Shown in pieces: positions 1-5,118 of a stretch of 6,668 nt of DNA. The stretch's first letter is position 1; each line of letters opens with the position of its first letter. The DNA comes from an uncultured Planctomycetaceae bacterium (GTDB lineage Bacteria; Planctomycetota; Planctomycetia; Planctomycetales; Planctomycetaceae), in assembly GCA_903823545.1 (NCBI GenBank), contig CAIJTL010000098.1:1-6668 (forward strand). The letters are read 5' to 3'. The translations under genes and the position numbers were made by a program. The notes beneath the pieces are model-generated. The model was given only the letters and a program-made list of their open reading frames with translations, was not told the origin of the DNA and searched no databases.

Positions 1-76
1 CTACACAAAGAAGACGACTGAGGCTCGCCGCGTCAGATCTGGCGTCGCAATGCACGGTCAACTGACGTCGCTGTGT

Positions 77-170
77 CCGGTCTCCTGACCGAGACGCACT
101 GTTTGACCGCAGGTCTCCTCAGCGACGTGGAGACCTGCGGTCGGTCGCTTGTGGCTCGGTCGGAGACCGG
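77..170. repeat. Nested long inverted repeat (large hairpin)
   Basis: Two inverted repeats are nested. The inner arms, 105-118 (GACCGCAGGTCTCC) and 129-142, are perfect 14-bp complements around a 10-nt loop. The outer arms, 77-93 and 155-170, match in all 16 paired positions (CCGGTCTCC and GACCGAG with their complements), with a single bulged T at 86. The heptamer GGTCTCC or its complement therefore occurs four times in about 90 bp. No T-tract follows, so it is not a classical intrinsic terminator. A dispersed palindromic repeat (REP or MITE-like) or a structured RNA element is likely. That it is multicopy in the genome is inference. Confidence 0.75.
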
Positions 171-210
171 CCACAACGCCATCCTTAGCATTGAGTTGTC
201 TGATGGGTGG

Positions 211-243
211 CCCTGGTTCGCAGAACCAGGGTGCCGCAGGCAC
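211..243. repeat. Two adjoining hairpins sharing a GCA loop
   Basis: The first hairpin has perfect 9-bp arms, CCCTGGTTC (211-219) and GAACCAGGG (223-231), around the loop GCA. The second follows directly, sharing base 231: GTGCC (231-235), GCA, GGCAC (239-243). Two abutting hairpins with the same trinucleotide loop are unlikely by chance and suggest a conserved intergenic repeat unit. It lies 40 bp from the larger nested hairpin, so both may belong to one composite element. No function can be assigned. Confidence 0.65.
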
Positions 244-323
244 AAGAAACTGGAATTGGATGCTGCTCACAAAGTTGACGCTGGTTTTGGGACAGATCAT
301 CAAGCTCAGGTTTCTAATGCTGC

Positions 324-354
324 GCACACGGCTTGCCTAAACGGCAACCCGTGC
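324..354. repeat. Imperfect stem-loop
   Basis: TTGCC (333-337) pairs with GGCAA (343-347) around the loop TAAAC. Beyond a mismatch the stem continues with CGG and GCAC on the left against CCG and (G)TGC on the right. It is followed by a weaker pairing (CACCAA near 355-359 with TTGGGTG near 375-381) that ends in a T-run at 382-386. Together these could end transcription just before the insertion sequence. The evidence is pairing only. Confidence 0.4.
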
Positions 355-464
355 CACCAAACGCCGTGCAGAGGTTGGGTGTTTTTCGAGCGAGAAAGTT
401 GGTCTAGCAAAAGACTTCGAGCACGTGGTTCAGTTGAGTTGGAAACGATTCAACGAGAATTCAC

Positions 465-469
465 GGAGG
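465..469 (+). promoter_or_regulatory. Shine-Dalgarno GGAGG for the transposase
   Basis: GGAGG lies 7 nt upstream of the GTG at 477. The same frame is closed by a TGA at 435 and has no ATG before 477, so this site decides the GTG start. Confidence 0.7.
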
Positions 470-476
470 CTCGAAG

Positions 477-1745
477 GTGGCGGAGCCACGCGGGGAGTTT
501 AGTCGGGACGGGGTTGTTCAGGCGATTGAGCGGTGGTTTCCGCCGCAGTGGTTCAGCCGATTTGCGGCGGAGCCGGGGTGGTCGGCTCAGAAGCTGTTGT
601 GGATGGGAATGCTGATGAACTGGGTCGCGGGGCACACGTTGACGGAGCGATTCCTGGCGGCTCGCGAGGTGTTGCAAACACTCAAGCCGCGTTGGCGAGT
701 CCCTTCGTCACTGAGCGGCTACGGTGCCGCATGGATGCGAGTCGAACCGGAATTACTGGACGCTGTCGTGAAGCGGCTGCGTGGGCAGGTGTGCGGGCTC
801 GATCTGCCGCCAGTGTTGGGCTGGCAACTCTTCGGAGTCGACGGTAGCCGGTTTGAGTGTCCTCGGACGAAGCTCAACGAACGAGTGCTTGGCTGTGCCG
901 GCAAGGAGCACACAACGCCACAGCTTTATCAAACCACGCTATGGCACTTGGACAGCGAGTTACCGTGGGACTTTCGCGTGGGACCGGGGACCGACAGCGA
1001 GCAACGGCAACTCGATGACATGCTTGAGACACTCCCGGCTGGTTCGCTGCTGACGGCCGATGCGAACTTCATCAGCTTTGGGCTGTGCTCGCAGTTGCTG
1101 TGCCGGAACGTTCACTTCCTGCTGCGAGTCGGCGGGCATCGCACGCTGCTGACAGAACTGGGCGGCGATCACGAAGTCGTCGGACAGACCGTTTATCTCT
1201 GGCCGCAGAATCATCGTAACCAGCCGCCAATCACACTGCGAATGATCGTTGTCCCCGGCGGCCAGACGCCGGTCTATCTGCTGACCGACTTGCGGGACCC
1301 GATCCAGTTGTCTGACGCGGACGCTGCGGAACTCTACCGCCGACGCTGGAGTGGCGAAGTCTACTACCGCACGGTCAAGCGAACGTTCCCGTTCGCAAAA
1401 CTGGCCAGCCGCTCGCCACACCACGCGCGGATCGAACAACGAACCATGCTGATCAGCCTGTGGCTGCTGCAACTCACCAGCGTCGCCGCGCGGCATGAAG
1501 AAGACCTGCCACCACGCCGCTGGTCTGGCGCGACAGCTCGCGTGCGAATGCGAGACTGGCTGCGTCGCGTCTTGGTGGGCCGCTCAAAACGCCGCACGAC
1601 CACGCTGGTTCACCAACTCGCGAACGCCGTGACCGATTCCTACCAAAGAACTCCGCCAAACGGCGGAACAATGCAGCACATCCTACCAAGCGGCGTCCAA
1701 GTGGCAACGACTTTTTGCAACGAGCTGGTCGGCAACTGCAACTGA
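477..1745 (+). CDS. IS4-family DDE transposase
   Basis: This 422-residue protein would catalyse cut-and-paste movement of its own insertion sequence. The RNase H-like DDE triad is visible: D122 in 'FGVDGSRFE', D195 in 'LLTADANF' and E294 in 'ELYRRRWSGEVYYRTVKRTF'. The last block exactly fits the IS4 signature Y-(2)-R-(3)-E-(6)-K, with Y287, R290, E294 and K301. The region between D195 and E294 is of the length expected for the beta-strand insertion of this family. The N-terminal ~110 residues resemble the helical DNA-binding portion, and the C-terminus is rich in Arg/Lys. The GTG start is set by a GGAGG 7 nt upstream. There is no frameshift or internal stop and no catalytic residue is missing, so the copy may be active. 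A long antisense frame (960-1496) is a shadow of this gene. Confidence 0.93.
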   Translation: MAEPRGEFSRDGVVQAIERWFPPQWFSRFAAEPGWSAQKLLWMGMLMNWVAGHTLTERFLAAREVLQTLKPRWRVPSSLSGYGAAWMRVEPELLDAVVKRLRGQVCGLDLPPVLGWQLFGVDGSRFECPRTKLNERVLGCAGKEHTTPQLYQTTLWHLDSELPWDFRVGPGTDSEQRQLDDMLETLPAGSLLTADANFISFGLCSQLLCRNVHFLLRVGGHRTLLTELGGDHEVVGQTVYLWPQNHRNQPPITLRMIVVPGGQTPVYLLTDLRDPIQLSDADAAELYRRRWSGEVYYRTVKRTFPFAKLASRSPHHARIEQRTMLISLWLLQLTSVAARHEEDLPPRRWSGATARVRMRDWLRRVLVGRSKRRTTTLVHQLANAVTDSYQRTPPNGGTMQHILPSGVQVATTFCNELVGNCN

Positions 1746-1843
1746 ATTAAGAACGCAAAGGGAGTGCGATCATTGATGTTTACCGACGTCGCTTGCTCCC
1801 ACTTTGGCTCATGAAAACTGTCGGACTTAGCCTAGCAGCGTTC

Positions 1844-2194
1844 TCAGCCTAATAGTGCTTCCTCAAGTGTCTGCGCCTCGCTGAATAGCGCAATCAATCC
1901 CGCGAGCTTGAAGCACTCGCGAACGAACGGCTTCATTCCGAGCAACACCACTTTCCCGTTGAAGCGAATCATCGCACGGCGTAATTCCATAATGGCACCC
2001 ATGCCCAGACTGCTGATGGAGTCGGACGAGCTGAGATCCAAAATCGCCAACTCTGGCCGCGTCGCCACAACGCTCATCAACCGAGGCATCAAGCGTTGCG
2101 CTTCCTCGGTGCCAAGGTCGCCATGAACACGGACAAACGCCACTTCACCGTGCGTCGTTACCTCGATTTCAGAATTCACCACAGGAGCGCTCAT
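1844..2194 (-). CDS. STAS-domain anti-sigma factor antagonist-like protein
   Basis: A 116-residue protein made of a single STAS domain, the fold of SpoIIAA/RsbV anti-anti-sigma factors. These bind a partner anti-sigma kinase when unphosphorylated and are released by phosphorylation of a conserved serine. Visible landmarks are the N-terminal strand 'GEVAFVRVHGDLG', the central strand 'ELAILDLSSSDSISSLGMGAIMELRRA' and the strand 'GKVVLLGMKPFVRECFKLAGL'. Aligned with the SpoIIAA block DSSGLG, the sequence is SSLGMG. The phospho-acceptor serine is kept (residue 62 from this start) and the preceding Asp is replaced by Ser. The ATG at 2194 puts the start just before the domain. The frame stays open up to 2287, which would add 31 residues outside the fold, so I prefer 2194. 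No kinase, phosphatase or sigma factor lies beside it. The gene is divergent from the acyltransferase gene. Confidence 0.85.
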   Translation of the reverse strand: MSAPVVNSEIEVTTHGEVAFVRVHGDLGTEEAQRLMPRLMSVVATRPELAILDLSSSDSISSLGMGAIMELRRAMIRFNGKVVLLGMKPFVRECFKLAGLIALFSEAQTLEEALLG

Positions 2195-2221
2195 CTGGAA
2201 ACTCACAGTCAAAACTTGGTG

Positions 2222-2250
2222 GGATAAACAGAGGGCCAAAGTACCGTCAA
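2222..2250 (-). promoter_or_regulatory. Possible sigma-70-type promoter for the STAS gene
   Basis: Read on the - strand, TTGACG (2250-2245) is followed 17 bp later by TTATCC (2227-2222), 27 bp upstream of the ATG at 2194. The -35 hexamer is good and the -10 is poor. If real, it would place the transcript start downstream of the alternative start at 2287 and support the shorter protein. Consensus match only. Confidence 0.25.
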
Positions 2251-2414
2251 ATCTTGTTATGGAACATTGACTATACGGATTCTTCACACCAACTTCACAA
2301 TTCTTGCGACCGTCATCCGCAGACGCGGTTTATTGCGACGCGGCCGTGAGTTTCAGCAGGAGGAGCATCTCGGTTTATTGGTTAAGTCGTCGTGGACAAT
2401 TCGGTCCTCGTTTC

Positions 2415-3299
2415 ATGAGACCTGATTTGAAAACTCTCCGAGGCTGGATTCCGCTGATGGTTGCCCCGGCAGTAGTTATGTGGCTGTGGCCCAAGGTGTG
2501 GCCGCAATGGGGATTGATGTGGGCGATCGCGAGTTCAATCTATGGCGGGTGTAAATGGCTGACGTTTCGAAGAACTCCGATTGCGACCGCATCAGCCCGA
2601 CGTCAGATGGCTTACTTGTTGGCGTGGCCAGGAATGGACGCCGCAGCGTTCTTGAATCCCAGTCACTCGAACTCGACGGAGCAGCCAAGAATTGCCGAGT
2701 GGTTATCAGCGACACTTAAGCTGGCAATCGGAGTCGTCTTGCTACGTGATGTCTGCGGAACGTTCGATGATATGCCGCCGTTTATTGTCGCTTGGAGCGG
2801 CATGATCGGGTTGATGCTCACGCTGCACTTTGGCCTGTTCCAATTACTGAGTTGTTTCTGGCGGGCAAATGGGATCGACGCGCGGCCTTTGATGAATCAA
2901 CCAATCATCTCGACCAGCTTGGCTGAGTTGTGGGGCCGACGTTGGAACATTGCCTTCCGCGATTTGACTCACCGATTTCTGTTTCAACCTTTGACAAGAC
3001 GATTCGGTCCGCGATTGGGGACATGGTTCGGCTTCGCGATCAGCGGCGTGATTCATGACATCGTCATGTCGCTTCCGGCTGGAGGTGGATATGGCCAACC
3101 GACGCTGTACTTCGTGATGCAAGCGGCAGGCCTCATGATCGAACGTTCGCGAATCGGACGACGCCTCGGACTCGGTCACGGACTACGCGGTTGGCTGTTT
3201 ACGATGCTGGTGCTGATCGGCCCGTCGCGGCTCTTGCTGCATCAACCATTTCTGGAACGAATCATCGTCCCGTTTGTCATTGCTGTGAGGAGCCTGTGA
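2415..3299 (+). CDS. MBOAT (wax synthase-like) membrane O-acyltransferase
   Basis: A 294-residue polytopic membrane protein of the membrane-bound O-acyltransferase superfamily, wax-synthase-type branch. Family members move an acyl group from acyl-CoA to a hydroxyl, typically of a long-chain alcohol. The plant wax-synthase landmark 'FWGRRWN' appears as 'SLAELWGRRWNIAFRDL' (168-184), preceded by 'AWPGMD' (70-75). The proposed catalytic histidine is H214 in 'AISGVIHDIVMSLPAGGGYG' within a hydrophobic stretch. Hydrophobic segments lie near 11-25, 31-43, 103-111, 121-146, 203-220, 230-242 and 259-292. I chose the ATG at 2415 because it begins just before the first membrane segment. The frame is open back to a TTG at 2304, and GTG 2346 is an alternative. 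No good Shine-Dalgarno precedes 2415; an AGGAGG at 2358-2363 is too far away. The stop overlaps the next gene by one base. The substrate (wax ester, sterol, glycan or other alcohol) cannot be read from the sequence. Confidence 0.85.
   Translation: MRPDLKTLRGWIPLMVAPAVVMWLWPKVWPQWGLMWAIASSIYGGCKWLTFRRTPIATASARRQMAYLLAWPGMDAAAFLNPSHSNSTEQPRIAEWLSATLKLAIGVVLLRDVCGTFDDMPPFIVAWSGMIGLMLTLHFGLFQLLSCFWRANGIDARPLMNQPIISTSLAELWGRRWNIAFRDLTHRFLFQPLTRRFGPRLGTWFGFAISGVIHDIVMSLPAGGGYGQPTLYFVMQAAGLMIERSRIGRRLGLGHGLRGWLFTMLVLIGPSRLLLHQPFLERIIVPFVIAVRSL
3287..3292 (+). promoter_or_regulatory. Shine-Dalgarno GAGGAG inside the MBOAT gene
   Basis: GAGGAG in the last codons of the acyltransferase gene sits 6 nt before the ATG at 3299. 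With the TGATG stop/start overlap it points to translational coupling and fixes the start of the downstream membrane protein. Confidence 0.75.
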
Positions 3300-3703
3300 T
3301 GTCCACTTTACAAAACTTGATCTGGTGGGCTGGCTGCAGTCAGTTGTCCGTCTTGGTCGCCTCCTCATTGGTGCCGATTCGATTGAATTGGCGAACTGAA
3401 TTGAGTGGCCTGAATCGGCTGGTGCGACAGCTTTATTGGACCTACGGCGGGTACGTGGTCATGGCCATCATCGCCTTCGGAGTGATCTGCCTGACGTGCT
3501 CCGAGGAACTCGCCTCGGGCAGCCGCTTAAGCCGAGCGATCTCTGCCTACATCACCCTGTTTTGGGGAGTACGACTTTCGTTGCAAGCGGTGTTCGACGT
3601 TCGCGAGCATCTCACAGCTTGGTGGCTTCGCGTTGGCTATCACACTTTGACGCTGCTGTTTGTCACTTTCACGACGATCTTTGCTTACGTCGCGCTTCGT
3701 TGA
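3299..3703 (+). CDS. Small four-helix membrane protein, MBOAT partner
   Basis: A 134-residue hydrophobic protein that I do not recognise as a named family. Four likely membrane helices are visible, at about residues 8-27, 46-67, 79-98 and 108-132, joined by short Arg-containing loops ('RLNWRTELSGLNRLVRQ' after the first, 'RLSLQAVFDVREHLTAWWLR' between the third and fourth). Aromatics cluster at the helix ends (WW at 9-10, WW at 108-109). There is no signal peptide or catalytic motif. Its ATG overlaps the TGA of the acyltransferase gene by one base and has a strong GAGGAG 6 nt upstream, so the two are co-translated. Stable partnership with the MBOAT enzyme, such as a subunit, substrate-delivery or assembly factor, is an inference from this linkage. 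The stop is followed by a stem-loop that ends the operon. Confidence 0.8.
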   Translation: MSTLQNLIWWAGCSQLSVLVASSLVPIRLNWRTELSGLNRLVRQLYWTYGGYVVMAIIAFGVICLTCSEELASGSRLSRAISAYITLFWGVRLSLQAVFDVREHLTAWWLRVGYHTLTLLFVTFTTIFAYVALR

Positions 3704-3728
3704 TGAGGGGTGTGAATACAAATAGAGA

Positions 3729-3772
3729 AGGGTTGAGGCGGTGAGAGCGAACCCTCAGCACACCTCAACCCT
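3729..3772. terminator. Stem-loop between convergent genes
   Basis: AGGGTTGAGG (3729-3738) and CCTCAACCCT (3763-3772) are perfect 10-bp complements around a 24-nt loop. The structure lies between the stop of the + strand membrane-protein gene (3703) and the stop of the - strand lipoprotein gene (3835). That is the right place for a bidirectional transcription end. No T-run follows on either side, so it is not a canonical intrinsic terminator. Confidence 0.5.
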
Positions 3773-3834
3773 CCCAGCCCCAAGGACGCTTGGTATTCGG
3801 ATTGGTTGGTTGATGTCAGCCGACTGCTAGCGGA

Positions 3835-4428
3835 CTACCGCGAGCTATCAGACCGAGACAACTTTCGTTTCATGGCCTCGTACATGTTGTTGGCCGTTCC
3901 CGCTGGGCGAAACAGTCGCGGTTGCGAACTGCTCGACTGCTCGGGAGCAGGCACGATCACCGGTTCGTCGGACTGTGTCTGGCCGCCGTCATAAGTGACG
4001 CGAGCAGCAGGGAGGCCGTTCTCTTCAGTTTCGCTGGTCTGACTCAATCCCGAATACCGGTCAGAAGAAGTATTCGGTCTTGAGGGAGCCCAGCGTCGTG
4101 TTTGTGGATTCTGCGAACCGGGTGGCGTTTCTAGGTCGAGCGCCGGAGGAGCCGGTAATGGCTTCTCTTGCGGGTTCACTGGAATCGGATATTCCGGTTC
4201 GGGTGGTAATGAGAGGCGCGGTTGCGTCTCTCGCAGTTGTGGAACGTAAGTTTCAGACTCGACCGGCTCATCAGCGATGGGTGATCGAGGTTGTGGTTGT
4301 GTTCGTTGCCAAGGGGACGCCACTCGCATGGATCGAAATCCGATCCCTGATGATTGGCACCCGCTGATCCCAGCCATCACAAGCAAGCCACTTGTCACAC
4401 AGACGAGCGTGGTTGATCGGAGCGGCAT
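3835..4428 (-). CDS. Proline-rich predicted lipoprotein
   Basis: A 197-residue protein with a clear lipoprotein signal. It has a basic N-terminus (MPLR), a hydrophobic core 'TTLVCVTSGLLVMAG' and a lipobox ISG|C with the lipidated cysteine at residue 24. The mature part has no recognised domain. Residues 40-125 are rich in Pro, Gln, Arg and Glu ('SLPPEPEYPIPVNPQEKPLP'), followed by a Ser/Thr/Glu-rich stretch. A short conserved-looking tail, 'RLFRPAGTANNMYEAMKRKL' (171-190), is helical and basic. It is probably anchored at a membrane facing the periplasm with a disordered stalk. The role is unknown. The ATG at 4428 was chosen because it places the signal peptide at the N-terminus; the frame extends to 4557, which would bury it. 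The region just upstream has no strong Shine-Dalgarno. The opposite-strand frame 4080-4367 is rejected because it lacks any such signal. Confidence 0.72.
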   Translation of the reverse strand: MPLRSTTLVCVTSGLLVMAGISGCQSSGIGFRSMRVASPWQRTQPQPRSPIADEPVESETYVPQLRETQPRLSLPPEPEYPIPVNPQEKPLPAPPALDLETPPGSQNPQTRRWAPSRPNTSSDRYSGLSQTSETEENGLPAARVTYDGGQTQSDEPVIVPAPEQSSSSQPRLFRPAGTANNMYEAMKRKLSRSDSSR

Positions 4429-4550
4429 GGTTTTGGACTTTCGGTTAACTCGCGATTCCTTTCGGCGTTTGTTTGCATCCGTGTCTTGCGTGGGCAAGAA
4501 GAGAATCGGCAGATGCTTCCGATCAAAAGCAAACGAAGTCGCTCGAATGA

Positions 4551-4693
4551 TTGGCAATCGGCAAGCGACTGTCGAACACGCTTGTCGCGCGGAAACCGCC
4601 GTTGTTCGGCAATGCGCCCGTCGTCCGCCCTGTGCGGTGTCTGCTCAACTCGCCACGCAATGCCGTCCTGCGGAAGTTTCCGCCGATTGCCAA
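4551..4693. repeat. Nested, branched inverted-repeat element
   Basis: Three complementary arm pairs are nested. The outer pair is TTGGCAATCGGC (4551-4562) with 4682-4693, a perfect 12 bp. The middle pair is GCGGAAAC (4589-4596) with GTTTCCGC (4676-4683), a perfect 8 bp that shares two bases with the outer right arm. The inner pair is CGGCAATGCG (4607-4616) with CGCAATGCCG (4656-4665), 9 of 10. The left gap 4563-4588 can form its own hairpin (AAGCG 4563-4567 with CGCTT 4579-4583). The whole could fold as a ~143-nt branched structure, compatible with a MITE-like palindromic element or a structured RNA. Which strand is relevant, and whether it is transcribed, cannot be told. Confidence 0.55.
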
Positions 4694-4723
4694 GAAGCCC
4701 ACCGTGCGGAGAAGTCCGATTCT

Positions 4724-4753
4724 GTCGGTCAACCGACTTCAGCATCACTGAAG
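4724..4753. repeat. Two tandem short hairpins
   Basis: GTCGG (4724-4728) pairs with CCGAC (4733-4737) around a TCAA tetraloop. Directly after it, CTTCAG (4737-4742) pairs with CTGAAG (4748-4753) around the loop CATCA. The two stems share base 4737. Neither is followed by a T-run. Confidence 0.5.
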
Positions 4754-4947
4754 GGCAATCCAACGACGTCTCTTTGAATGCGCGTCGTGGCCTCCAACTG
4801 CGGCAGCTGCGCCATCGTCACCAGTCACAATCACAGGTTCGTCGACCGCATCGTGACCCACATCTTGGCCATTGGAGGTGACCGCCAAACGCACAGGATC
4901 GAGGGAACGACAAACTCTACGAATCCAACAAACGCGAACGCCTCGGA

Positions 4948-4995
4948 GCGCCGGCACACCAACGAACGGCACCGAAGAATCAGGTGGGCCGGCGC
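4948..4995. repeat. GC-rich hairpin
   Basis: GCGCCGGC (4948-4955) and GCCGGCGC (4988-4995) are perfect complements. After a 2x2 internal loop, ACC (4958-4960) pairs with GGT (4983-4985), leaving a 22-nt loop. It lies about 125 bp upstream of the oxidoreductase ATG, so it may sit in that gene's leader or just upstream of its promoter. A regulatory role is only a possibility. Confidence 0.5.
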
Positions 4996-5118
4996 GGTGA
5001 TGCGGCCTGGAGACTCGACCTACTTTTCGTAGTGACCGCATTGCGTCAGACTGCGAGCAAACTATCGGTCGGCCAGTCGGAAGTCTTGTCTGGCTTGTCA
5101 GAACGAAACGGCAAACTC

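Larger units (their letters stand above)
1..476. other. Gene-poor, repeat-rich leader region
   Basis: I find no convincing protein-coding gene in this stretch. Open frames exist on both strands, for example 73-615 on + and 58-327 on -, but they run straight through strong palindromes, match no family I recognise, and one overlaps the start of the transposase. The region holds three separate inverted-repeat structures (77-170, 211-243, 324-354), listed individually. The last ~95 bases (381-476) probably belong to the insertion sequence, being its left end and the transposase leader. The rest looks like intergenic repeat DNA. Confidence 0.6.
381..1818 (+). mobile_element. IS4-family insertion sequence (ends tentative)
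   Basis: The transposase is complete and carries the IS4 YREK signature. I compared the flanks for terminal inverted repeats. The left segment 381-419 and the reverse complement of 1784-1818 align over about 37 positions with roughly 28 matches. Shared blocks are GTTTTC-like, GAGC, AAAGT, GG, AGCAA, GAC and TCG, but several small gaps are needed. This would give an element of about 1.44 kb, a normal size for the family. I see no matching target-site duplication outside these points, so the ends could be wrong by tens of bases, and the repeats could be degenerate or coincidental. The presence of an IS is much more certain than its limits. Confidence 0.5.
4429..5118. other. 690-bp region without a convincing gene
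   Basis: No frame on either strand gives a protein I can support. The candidates (+ 4486-4881, + 4778-5032, - 4395-4763, - 4745-5041) are Arg/Ser/Cys-rich or of mixed composition, overlap one another, and run through inverted repeats. Structurally the region is busy: a nested inverted repeat at 4551-4693, two tandem hairpins at 4724-4753, a 7-bp repeat pair TTGGAGG/CCTCCAA (4791-4797 and 4872-4878), and a GC-rich hairpin at 4948-4995. It should also contain the promoters of the divergent lipoprotein and oxidoreductase genes, but I see no convincing promoter consensus. Confidence 0.55.

Noticed and set aside
58..327. 89-codon - strand open frame in the hairpin region
   Set aside because: It translates the inverted repeats at 77-170 and 211-243. 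It may be annotated as a hypothetical protein wherever the repeat occurs, but nothing supports expression.
73..615. 180-codon + strand open frame over the leader region
   Set aside because: It runs through several strong palindromes, overlaps the first 139 bases of the transposase gene in another frame, and has a Cys/Arg/Ser-rich composition with no recognisable domain.
960..1496. 178-codon - strand frame
   Set aside because: It is a shadow of the transposase gene on the opposite strand; the + strand has full DDE/YREK motifs.
2346..2414. Upstream GTG (2346) as start of the MBOAT protein
   Set aside because: The added residues are Ser/Arg-rich and precede the first membrane segment, and the AGGAGG at 2358-2363 lies downstream of this GTG with no in-frame ATG, GTG or TTG at the right distance after it.
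4080..4367. 95-codon + strand frame with hydrophobic valine-rich segments
   Set aside because: It lies antisense to the lipoprotein gene, whose signal peptide and lipobox make the - strand far more credible.
4551..4753. Integron attC site or CRISPR-like repeats
   Set aside because: The palindromes lack the GTTRRRY / RYYYAAC core ends of attC, no integrase is present, and there are no regularly spaced direct repeats.
4745..5041. 98-codon - strand frame, a possible small gene upstream of the lipoprotein gene
   Set aside because: Its C-terminal half looks mildly protein-like, but the N-terminal half is Arg/Val/Pro-rich, it overlaps the hairpin at 4948-4995, and no domain or Shine-Dalgarno supports it. 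Not excluded.
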